Assembly (NCBI GenBank): GCA_954871525.1
Contig: OX940870.1
Coordinates: 5,239,501-5,303,500 of the forward strand
From: Parietaria judaica
Lineage: Eukaryota; Streptophyta; Magnoliopsida; Rosales; Urticaceae
DNA: 64,000 nt
Direction: 5' to 3'
Made by a program: the position numbers and the translations under genes. The notes under the pieces were generated by a model. The model did no database searches. It worked only from the letters and a program-made list of their open reading frames with translations, and was not told where the DNA came from. Shown one piece after another: positions 11,041 to 20,098 of the stretch. Every line of letters begins with the position of its first letter. Positions within the stretch are counted from its first letter, which is position 1.

Positions 11041-11353
11041 AGAGCTGCACATTATAATCGCCAGAACAAGTCGCGACCAGTCGCGAACAATTTTCTCAGT
11101 TCGCGAACAATCGCGATTTTGCGGCAAAAGTCGCGATTCATCGCGAATATGGGCAAAAGTCGCGATTTCTCTCTCTCTCTCTCTCTCCCTCCCTCTCCCT
11201 CCCTCTCCGTCTCACAGCAGGGCATCTCTCTCTCTCTCGCGATTCATCGCGATGCATCGCGGCCGTGATTCTCGCGACGCGTCGCGACCGTGAACAGTCG
11301 CGATTTTGGCGACTACGTTCGCGACTGGTCGCGATGCACGTTTGTGCAGCTCT
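11041..11353. mobile_element. TCGCGA-rich MITE, Mutator-like by target duplication
   Basis: The 313 bp element begins AGAGCTGCAC and ends GTGCAGCTCT, a perfect 10 bp terminal inverted repeat. A longer imperfect match continues inward (CGCGACCAGTCGCGAAC against GTTCGCGACTGGTCGCG). It is flanked by a perfect 10 bp direct repeat, ACCCTCTTCT, at 11031-11040 and 11354-11363. A target duplication of 9-11 bp is typical of Mutator-like elements. The interior repeats TCGCGA words about a dozen times and has a CT tract. It encodes nothing. Confidence 0.85.
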
Positions 11354-11363
11354 ACCCTCTTCT

Positions 11364-12031
11364 CACCATTTTATTTAAAAAAAAAAATTAAATTTACTCT
11401 TTATTTATAATTTTGGAGTTTTTTTTAGGAAAACTATATTTTGAATAAATAAAATATTAAGAATGATCATATATTATTATGGAGGCTATATAAAATGTAT
11501 ACATGAGCTATTTTTAAAAATATAGGGTATATTTTAACTAAAGTAAAAATAGAAGTGCAAAAAGCAAATATCATATAATTATATTTCATGATTTCAACAT
11601 GAGGCGATACACCACCTAATTTTACCTTCCAACTCCTCCAACACCTTGCTATTATTTTTTTAATATATTTTCAAGCAATGGATGAGTAATGAGTTCTCTT
11701 CATATAGTTTCTGATTTTTGCACACTTGTAAGAGAGAGAGAGAGAAAACATAATATAAATTACGATAACAAGGACGGTGATGATGATATTATTATTTTTA
11801 ATAAAAGAATATCATATTCACCGTGTAAGATATTTGTCATTTTTAATCAAACATAAGAAACGTGTAAATGTTAGGAGCCAAATGTTTAGGTACTTTTGAG
11901 TGTAAAATTAGGGAGCTTGCAAGTTGGCCAGTTGGGAGTGATGAGGCGCATTACTGAAATAATTGGAGTTGGAGGTGGTTGATGCCTTTATTTTTTTTAT
12001 TTTTTTTCAAGGGAAAACATATGTTTGTATA
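11364..12031. other. AT-rich intergenic region
   Basis: I see only A/T runs and a short GA tract near 11731-11746. No gene, RNA or bounded repeat is supported. Confidence 0.4.
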
Positions 12032-12200
12032 TTAATTCGAGGGAATAAAATCTTTACGAGCGAAGCTTACAAGCCAAACTGGACAATTAAGACACCAAAA
12101 GTCCGTTGACAATTCGTGAAGACGTTTCTTCGCTAAAACATTAGCAACTTCATTACATTCTCGCGGGATCCACGGACATACGCCAGAGATGCTCATACGC
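12032..12200 (-). pseudogene. Remnant of a LINE-type RNase H domain
   Basis: Read leftward from about 12200, the frame gives WIPRECNEVANVLAKKRLHE and continues to a stop at 12034-12032. The phrase (V/I)PRxxNxVADxLAK is the C-terminal signature of the RNase H-like domain in plant LINEs and derived RVT_3 proteins; here an Asn replaces the usual catalytic Asp. Only about 55 residues remain, with no upstream domain, so this is a transposon fossil. Confidence 0.45.
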
Positions 12201-12456
12201 CTTTATTTATTTATTTTCTGCACCATATGGCCTATGCCTTGTTACGCTGTAAATACATATATAATTATATTATATATATATAACTAATAAGCATGTACAC
12301 AATACATACATAATACATAATGTGACCATTTATTTATTTTTGGATTTCATTCTTACTTCTACGATGATTCGAATTCAAAACCTCTAATGTCTTAAATGGT
12401 GTGCTTCTTACCAGTAGACCAAGCACATCTTGTGAAATGTGACCACGTATCTGTTA

Positions 12457-13290
12457 TTGATGTACAAATTCGTCATTATTTAATGGGACATAAAGTGCTA
12501 AGGTTGTGAATTAATTAAATTTACAAACCATGATAAAAGGCTTTAAAGAAATAAACTGGTATTCGTAAAAGCCCATTTGAAGAAGCCCAAAGAGATTCTC
12601 AGTCAGACCAAGAACCAATGGACATAGGCTACTCGGCCCAATGAGTTCTAAAGCCCAAATCCACTCGGTAGCAGCCCAGAAAGACGAGGGTAGAGTCGTC
12701 ATATTCTCTACCCGGCATCCCATTTCAAATTCATACGGAAGACCAGGAGCACGAAGTCAAGTCTTCAACGGGCATAATTCAAACGCGACGACCAGAACGA
12801 AGTCGTGGGACACGTGTAGCCAGATCGTCCATTCAACCCGGTCAGCACGGAGCGAAGTTCAACGGGAAGAATTGAAGTCTATAAATGCCAAGCTCAAGCT
12901 CAGATCAACAGACACGCACACTCACAACCTCGAGAGAATACACTGAAGAATTTCTACCCGGCATTCTTGTCATTTTGAGATCTTGTTGTGTTCTCTCTTT
13001 CTTCCTCTATTTCTTCTTGCTCTCAGACGTGATTTGGCTGCCTGTAGCTATCCGTCTATGTTCATTGTCGCAATAAACTAACAGAGGAAGTAGTCAACTA
13101 CCGCCTTGGGACGAACCTCTATAAAAAAACCCCTCGTCTCATTTATACCGCTTATATACTTATATATATATCGTGAGTGAATCGTGAGCTTATAACGTGA
13201 GAGATCGAATTCCACCAAATTGCTTCATCCAAAAATATCATACACTCACAAGTCACACTTGACTGATTGAGGTGGGAAACCACGTCAACA
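12457..13290 (+). repeat. 5' LTR of element 1
   Basis: It matches the 3' LTR almost base for base and ends ACCACGTCAACA. It lacks the first TG of the 3' copy and a 19 bp segment present there (after GCGAAG near 12856). A TATA box (TATAAAT, 12880-12886) marks the probable U3/R promoter, so transcription should begin near 12910. The flanking word TCTGTTA occurs just before this LTR and just after the 3' LTR. Confidence 0.92.
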
Positions 13291-13312
13291 GTTTGGCGCC
13301 GTCTGTGGGAAA
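13291..13312 (+). promoter_or_regulatory. Primer-binding site of element 1
   Basis: Directly after the LTR comes GTTTGGCGCCGTCTGTGGG. TGGCGCC-type sites at this position prime minus-strand DNA synthesis from a host tRNA 3' end. The tRNA species was not determined. Confidence 0.7.
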
Positions 13313-13354
13313 TTGATCTCGCTAACTCCATAAAGCTCAAAGCACTCCGCGAAC

Positions 13355-15897
13355 ATGAGCAACAACGAAGTCGCAATCGTGAACGGGTCTGAGGTGAACA
13401 ACCCAGATCCAAACACGGAATCAACCAACCTACAGTCTCAGCTAGAGGCTAGCGCTGCAGAGAATCGAGAGTTGCGCCAGCGACTCGAATATCTGGAAGC
13501 CAACCAAGCCCGAAATGAGCGTCGCCAAAACGCTAACCGGACTAATCCGGGACAAAGCTCTGGGAGTCAAGGCCGGACCGGGCTCGACGCTGTCCACTTC
13601 GACTTTGCCGACGTGGACAATCCACAAGCGCCAAGGCAAAACCAGCCCCGACTACCCAGCGGCCCTAGACCCGCGACGCCTCCCCCGCCTCCTGAAACAG
13701 GAACACCTCTTTTTACCCCCTTGACGGGCTTCTACCCGTCTAATGCGGGGAATGTTGCTTCGAGCAGTCACCAACGCCCGGGACCCCAAAACCGACAATC
13801 GGGGTACGAGCAAAGCCGTAACATCAGCCAGGCCCTCAACGGCCACCCGGTCACGTACCCGAGGTATCCCAGCCCGGTGTACGGACAGGAACCCCTCCGT
13901 GCTGAGCGTCCCGAACAAGCTCCCCAACGCACAGAATTGGAGGAGCTCAAACGCTCAATGGCCGAAATGAATGAGAAGCTCATTCACGTGCGCTCTCGCG
14001 TGCACAGCGCCACTACCGCTGCCCCCGAGATAGAACGTCTAGTGGAAGAGGCAGAAAGGACACCCTTTAAGCCCGTCATAACTAACGTTACACTCAGGGA
14101 AGGCGGACGAGTATATGTGCCAAAGTACGACGGGACGACCAATCCCAAAGTACACTTGAGGTCCTTCAGGATTGCGATGGGGCGAGCCCATCTGGAAGCG
14201 CACGAATTGGACGCTGGGCGCTGCCAATATTTCTCTGAAAATCTGGTCGGCCCAGCGATGGAATGGTTCTCGAAACTTGAACCACGTTCCATAGACAACT
14301 TCGGACAGCTAACGACCCTTTTTCTCAAACATTTTTCCATGTTTATGGAAACTGAGATCACGGCGGCAAACCTCTATGCATTGCAGCAAGAGAGAGGAGA
14401 GCCCCTCAGAGCTTTCATGACCAGGTTCAAAAAGACCATGGTCAAAATAAACGGGATCAGTGACGAAACCGCCATAGCCGCCCTCACGGCCGGATTATGG
14501 TACGACTCGAAGTTCAAAACGGACATCGTCGTGAATCGTTACGACTCCATCGAAGACGTAATCCACAGATCATCCAACTGGATCAAGCATGACGAAGAAC
14601 TCGAAGCCATGCGAAGGAGACATGGGTCCCTACCCGTCCACCAGCGGAATACCGGGCCACCCGGGCAGCAGCCGCCGCCTAGGGCCGGGAATCACAGCAT
14701 CCCGTTCAGGGGACAAAGGAATCCCCCTCCAATCCATAAGCACCCATTCCAAACCCAGAATCCGAGGGCCAACAACGGGCCCAACCCGCGAAGCCCGTAC
14801 GTTTTCAACGTAAATTCGGAAACTGCGGAGTCCGAAGAACAGATCGAGGCAGAAGAAACTCCTGGAGAAGTCTTGGTCAGCTCGAGAGACTTCCCACCAT
14901 ACAGCCACGAAGGTTTCCCGAAGCACGACCCGAAAGCGTGGTGTAACTTCCACAAGGTATTCGGACATCATACGAAGAATTGTATGGTACTCCGTGCTCG
15001 CCTAGCGGAAAAGTACATCAACGGAGAATTGGGGGAAATAAACTTCGGCAATGAGCTGAAAGGTGGGCAATCGATCGAGCAAAGCCCTCCCCAAAATCAA
15101 CACCAGACCGGCCAGAAAAGAGAAGAGCAACACAGAACGCCGCGCGAAAGCATACAGCCTAACAAAAGAGGACGAGTACACATGCTCGAGGAATCAGACG
15201 AGCAAACGTACGAAGAAACGGAGAATTCCGGAGAGCAGCCCAGCGACATTCCCGAGCCCATCGGTAGAATATACACTATCGTGGGAGGTTCCCAACTACA
15301 TGGTAACTCGGTAAACTCCATCAAGGCCCATCAGAGGAGGCTCAAGGCCGGACCGGTAATCGTACCGAGGCAAGAGCCAGACTTCGAGATCTCATTCAAA
15401 GATAGTGAGGCGGCCACACTGATTGGTCCGCACGACGATGCGTTGGTCGTCACACTCCTAGTTTCCTCGTATACGATGGACAGGATCCTGATCGATAACG
15501 GGAGCTCAGTCGACGTGATCTTCCTGGAGCCATTGCTAAAACTGGGAGTAGAAGAAACAGAGATCAACAGAGAAGCCATCCCGCTAACCGGCTTCGATGG
15601 AGGAACCATCAATGCCATTGGCACGGTGCGACTGTCCATCGCAGCAGCAGGGTCGGGAAGACCAAAAATTTCCTAGTGTTGGACTGCCCGTCAGTTTACA
15701 ACATGATCTTGGGAAGACCTTGGCTGCACATGATGAAGGCCGTACCGTCAACCTACCATCAACTAATACGCTTCCCGAATAGGGCGGGAAAAATCGTTGA
15801 AATCAAGGGAAATCAAAAGCAATCCATAATTTGCTACATGAGCGCGTTCCGGAACATCCAGGCCGTCAAAGCCGGACAAGAGCGATCTACCGCGTAG
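13355..15897 (+). CDS. gag-pro: Gag-protease polyprotein of element 1 (frameshifted)
   Basis: The first frame (13355-15676) encodes 773 residues. It has an N-terminal coiled coil (about 25-60), a Pro/Gln-rich stretch, a retrotransposon Gag core around residues 290-395 (PAMEWFSKLEPRSIDNF, LRAFMTRFKK), and a CxFH...GHHTKNC zinc-knuckle-like motif near 530. The aspartic protease has the active-site phrase ILIDNGSSVDVIF near 710. The frame stops at 15674-15676, but the rest of the protease (ILGRPWLHMMKAVPSTYHQ) continues in the -1 frame to TAG at 15895-15897. One missing base in the G run at about 15652-15659 would explain the break. Gag packages the genomic RNA; the protease matures the polyprotein. 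Confidence 0.9.
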
Positions 15898-15903
15898 CAA
15901 TTA
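15895..15903 (+). promoter_or_regulatory. Candidate stop-codon readthrough site between pro and pol
   Basis: The protease frame ends in TAG followed by CAA TTA, and the pol ATG at 15904 is in the same frame. TAG-CAR-YYA is the well-known leaky context of tobacco mosaic virus and is also reported for the env-like ORF of the soybean SIRE1 retroelement. Readthrough would yield a Gag-Pro-Pol fusion at low ratio to Gag-Pro. Function is inferred. Confidence 0.6.
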
Positions 15904-18900
15904 ATGGCGGTAGACGAAAAAGAGGACGACGGACAGGAAAGGACCACCGATACAGATGGGCCTAACCTGGAAATGACTGTCCAGGTCCAGATCGATCCCG
16001 ACAACCCGGACCACCGGGTAGGAATCGGGAAAGGACTAGACAATAACGTCAGAAAAGATCTCCTCAAATTCCTGACCAAAAATCGGGATTGTTTTGCTTG
16101 GTCTCACAAGGACATGCCCGGCATAGACCCAAGCATCACAACCCATCGCCTAAACGTAGATCCGAGCTACAAGCCGGTGAAACAAAAAAGGCGAAAGCTA
16201 GGCCCGGACAGGGCCCAAGCCGTAAACGAAGAAATCACAAAACTGTTGCAAACCGGATCCATCAGGGAAGTCAAATACCCGGACTGGTTAGCAAATACGG
16301 TGGTCGTGAAAAAGAAAAACGGGAAGGCTAGAGTTTGCATCGACTTTACCGACCTGAACAAAGCTTGTCCAAAAGACAGTTTCCCGATGCCCCATATCGA
16401 CCGTCTGGTCGAAGCAACATGTGGGCACGAACTACTGTCATTCATGGACGCATTCTCGGGATACAACCAGATCCTAATGCACCCCGAGGACCAAGAAAAA
16501 ACGGCGTTCATAACCGATAGAGGAATATACTGTTACAAAGTTATGCCCTTCGGATTGAAAAACGCCGGAGCCACATATCAAAGATTAGTCAACCAAATGT
16601 TCGCCGAACATCTCGGTAAAACTATGGAAGTCTACATCGATGATATGTTGGTAAAGTCCTCCCAAGCAACGGATCACGTGACCCACCTAGAAGACTGCTT
16701 CAACATACTACGAAAGTATCAAATGAAGCTCAACCCGACGAAATGCACCTTCGGGGTAACTTCAGGAAAATTCCTAGGTTATCTGGTCACACAGCGAGGT
16801 ATAGAAGCCAATCCCGACCAGATAAATGCCCTCCAGAACATGCCCTCCTCAAGGACTGTTCGAGAGACGCAAAGGCTGACTGGGAGAATCGCCGCTCTTA
16901 ACCGGTTCATATCAAGAGCCACGGACAAATGTTTACCCTTCTACAAACTTTTGAAAGGTAATAAAAAGTTCGAATGGACCGAAGAGTGCGAAGAGGCCTT
17001 CCAAAAGCTGAAAAGGTACCTCTCCACCCCACCAATACTCACCAGACCAATCTTGGGAGAGCCATTGTTTTTATACCTGGCTGTCTCACCATCGGCGGTG
17101 AGTGGAGTAATCGTGAGAGAGGACCGCGGAGAGCAGAAGCCGATCTTCTACATCAGCAAATCATTGGAAGACGCTGAAACCAGATACCCGGCAATAGAAA
17201 AACTCGCGCTGGCAATGATAACCGCAGCGAGGAAGCTTCGGCCTTACTTTCAGTCCCATACCATCATGGTAATGACGACCCAACCTTTGAGAATCATCCT
17301 CCACAGCCCGAATCAATCGGGAAGGCTCACGAAATGGGCCGTCGAATTAAGCGAATTCGATATAGAATACAAGATCCGAACCTGTGCGAAATCACAAGTA
17401 TTGGCTGACTTTCTCATCGAATTACCAGCCGACGGTTCAAAAGAGGGCCACGAGAACGGAGAATGGAAACTCGAAGTCGACGGCGCGTCAAACCAAGGCG
17501 GATCCGGGATCGGAATTCGTCTGATATCCCCCACGGGAGAAGTGTTGGAACAATCATTTCGATTGAAATTCCACGCGACAAACAACGAGACCGAGTACGA
17601 GGCCCTCATCGCCGGCCTCAAACTAGCAAAAGCCGTAGGAGCCCGGAAAGTAAGGGCCCACTCCGACTCAAAGCTAGTTACCAGTCAGATCTGTGGCGAG
17701 TATGCCACCCGAGATGACAGGATGGAAAAATACCTCTCGGTAGTAAAAGGCTTAATTCAACAATTCGAACACGTCGAAATAGTCCAAATACCGAGGAGTG
17801 AAAACGCGTCAGCAGACGCACTGGCCGGGTTAGCTTCAACTTCGGACCCCGAGGTCAGAAGGATAATCCCGGTCGAAACGATAGACGAACCCAGCGTAAC
17901 CCGCGAAGTTTGCAATATCCAAGTGGAAGAGGATGATTGGAGGACCCCAATCATTAACTACATCCTAACCGGAGCCAAACCTCGAGACAAGCAAAAAGCT
18001 AGGAAACTAAGGATCCAGAGCGCTAGATTTTGCATGATCGGGGAAAAATTGTACAAACGTAGCTATACCGGACCCTACCTAAGGTGCCTAGGAAAGACCG
18101 AAGCTCAAATAGTACTTCACGAAATCCATTCCGGAGAATGCGGCAACCATTCGGGAGGAAGATCTTTAGCAAACAAAGCAAAAAGGCAAGGTTTTTTCTG
18201 GGCCACTATGTTGGCGGACAGTGAAAACTACGCCAAAAGGTGCGACAAATGCCAAAGACACTCCCCGTCCATACACAGACCAGCAGAAGAACTCTCATCA
18301 GTCTCAGTCCCGTACCCGTTCATGAAATGGTCCATGGACATAGTAGGACCGTTCCCCCTGGCCCCGGCCGGGAAGAGGTTCCTACTCGTCGTGACCGATT
18401 ACTTCTCAAAATGGGTGGAGGCAGAATCGTACGCAAACATTAAAGATGTTGATGTAAAAAATTTCCTATGGAAAAACATCATCAGCAGATTCGGCCTCCC
18501 AAAAGAGATAATAGCTGACAATGGACCACAATTCATTTCAACGAGATTCCAAAACTTCTGCATAAATTGGAAAATATCCTTGAACACGTCCACTCCGAGA
18601 TATCCTCAAGGCAATGGTCAAGCCGAAGTAGCTAACCGGGTAATAGTGGACGGAATCAAGAGACGCCTAGACACCAAAAAAGGACGATGGGCAGACGAGC
18701 TCATAGGAGTCCTCTGGTCCTACAGAACTACCCCGCGTAGGGCCACCGGGGAAACCCCCTTCTCAATGGTACACGGCACTGAGGCCGTAATACCAGCAGA
18801 GATAGAGACACCCAGCCTCCGAAGGGAATTCGCCCCTTTGGACGCAGAACTCAACGACGAAATGAGGGAAGACCAGCTCGACTACATCGACGAAAGACGA

Positions 18901-19179
18901 GAACAAGCTTTGATAAGAATTGCCAACTATCAAAACTCGATAGCTAGGTACTATAATTCAAAGGTCAAACGTCGAAAATTCATAGTGGGAGAGTTGGTCC
19001 TCAGAAAAGTTTTCCAGAACACCGCCGAGCTGAATGCGGGCAAGCTCGGGGCTAACTGGGAAGGACCTTACATCGTCACCGAAGTAGTAAAACCTGGAGT
19101 ATACCGGCTAGCCACTCCGGACGGAACAAGAGTCCTCCGCAGCTGGAATGCCATGCACTTAAGGAAATACTACGCCTAA
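15904..19179 (+). CDS. pol: Pol polyprotein of element 1: RT, dual RNase H, integrase
   Basis: The uninterrupted frame gives 1091 residues. Reverse transcriptase spans about 90-330, with DAFSGYNQI near 183 and the catalytic YIDD at about 244-247. The first RNase H (about 385-500) has LYLAVSPSAVSGVI where the first catalytic Asp is expected, so it is probably inactive. A second RNase H (about 520-640) keeps LEVDGAS, TEYEALIAGL, AHSDSKLV and ENASADALA, the full D-E-D-D set. Integrase has an HHCC zinc site (HEIH...CDKCQRH, about 740-790) and the D,D,E residues in WSMDIVGPFP, DNGPQF and GNGQAEVANR. The tail has no chromodomain. The ATG at 15904 follows the readthrough-like TAG, so it may not be the real start. 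Confidence 0.95.
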   Translation: MAVDEKEDDGQERTTDTDGPNLEMTVQVQIDPDNPDHRVGIGKGLDNNVRKDLLKFLTKNRDCFAWSHKDMPGIDPSITTHRLNVDPSYKPVKQKRRKLGPDRAQAVNEEITKLLQTGSIREVKYPDWLANTVVVKKKNGKARVCIDFTDLNKACPKDSFPMPHIDRLVEATCGHELLSFMDAFSGYNQILMHPEDQEKTAFITDRGIYCYKVMPFGLKNAGATYQRLVNQMFAEHLGKTMEVYIDDMLVKSSQATDHVTHLEDCFNILRKYQMKLNPTKCTFGVTSGKFLGYLVTQRGIEANPDQINALQNMPSSRTVRETQRLTGRIAALNRFISRATDKCLPFYKLLKGNKKFEWTEECEEAFQKLKRYLSTPPILTRPILGEPLFLYLAVSPSAVSGVIVREDRGEQKPIFYISKSLEDAETRYPAIEKLALAMITAARKLRPYFQSHTIMVMTTQPLRIILHSPNQSGRLTKWAVELSEFDIEYKIRTCAKSQVLADFLIELPADGSKEGHENGEWKLEVDGASNQGGSGIGIRLISPTGEVLEQSFRLKFHATNNETEYEALIAGLKLAKAVGARKVRAHSDSKLVTSQICGEYATRDDRMEKYLSVVKGLIQQFEHVEIVQIPRSENASADALAGLASTSDPEVRRIIPVETIDEPSVTREVCNIQVEEDDWRTPIINYILTGAKPRDKQKARKLRIQSARFCMIGEKLYKRSYTGPYLRCLGKTEAQIVLHEIHSGECGNHSGGRSLANKAKRQGFFWATMLADSENYAKRCDKCQRHSPSIHRPAEELSSVSVPYPFMKWSMDIVGPFPLAPAGKRFLLVVTDYFSKWVEAESYANIKDVDVKNFLWKNIISRFGLPKEIIADNGPQFISTRFQNFCINWKISLNTSTPRYPQGNGQAEVANRVIVDGIKRRLDTKKGRWADELIGVLWSYRTTPRRATGETPFSMVHGTEAVIPAEIETPSLRREFAPLDAELNDEMREDQLDYIDERREQALIRIANYQNSIARYYNSKVKRRKFIVGELVLRKVFQNTAELNAGKLGANWEGPYIVTEVVKPGVYRLATPDGTRVLRSWNAMHLRKYYA

Positions 19180-19367
19180 CCCGACCTACCCGGTCTCCCC
19201 TGAACTACGTAATGACTTGATCCCCGAATTTGGGGTACGTAGGCAGCCCATCCTAAACGATGGGCGCAGTCCCAATCCAAACCCAAAACCGAATAGGCCC
19301 GAGAATCATGAATCGCAAGACTCAATAGAACCGACCTAAAAGGAAAAATGTCCCGAAACTCCCGTCA

Positions 19368-19628
19368 AGGCGACAGGCCTACCCGGGTAACAGACCCATC
19401 ACCTAAGGTAACAAACCTACCCGGGTAACAGACCTATCACAGGAGGTAACAAACCTATCCGGGTAACAAACCCCCACATAAGGTAACAGACCTACCCAGG
19501 TAACAAACCCATTGCATAAGGCAACAAGCCTACCCGGGTAACTAACCCGTCATATAAGGCAACAAGCCTATCCGGGTAACAAACCTAAACGGGCATCCAA
19601 CCCGTCCCTTAAGGCAACAAGCCTAACC
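19368..19628 (+). repeat. 37-38 bp tandem repeat array in the 3' region of element 1
   Basis: About six and a half degenerate units of the type AAGGTAACAAACCTACCCGG start near 19368, 19405, 19443, 19480, 19518, 19556 and 19611. The final spacing is longer. The array lies between pol and the antisense gene. Tandem repeats in this part of Tat/Ogre-type elements are known and can seed satellites. Confidence 0.85.
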
Positions 19629-20098
19629 CTCCTGAAAAAATATGTAACAACATACATCTGGTTTTTTACAAATGTGTTTTTCAGAAAACGCGACCTGCGG
19701 AATATTGTGATGGACGAACAGAACAGACTAGACGAGAAGTGTCGAAGGAGCACAACAAACAAAAGGTACCCGTGCATTTTGTATACTTAGCAGATTCCAA
19801 ACTTTCAATCTTTTGTTATTTATCCCAGCATACAATAGGACATTCGGAACCTCGGATAGGAAAGTATATATAGAAAAGTACGATTAGAAAATTAACTTAG
19901 AAACACAGGCAAACAAAGCATAGCAAGGAAATAACGAGCATGATATAGAATAGAAAATAAGCAAAGGCCCTAACCGCGGGCATATCCAAAAAACATTACA
20001 AAAAAAAAAGGGTTCAAGCCGCCGTAGACTTGCCCGTAAGAAATTGTTTTGGCCTTAGGCCTTATTAACTAAAAAACAAAAAAAAAATGGGGGACACT

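Noticed and set aside
12511..13076. ORFs repeated at 12511-13076 and 23796-24380
   Set aside because: They are chance frames in the two LTRs of element 1, which is why they occur twice.
15660..15676. Programmed -1 frameshift site in gag-pro
   Set aside because: The A/T run resembles a slippery heptamer but is out of phase with the gag frame; a single-base deletion in the nearby G run explains the data more simply.
19181..20098. Env-like ORF after pol in element 1
   Set aside because: The region holds the tandem repeats and untranslated sequence; no membrane-protein frame is present on the + strand.
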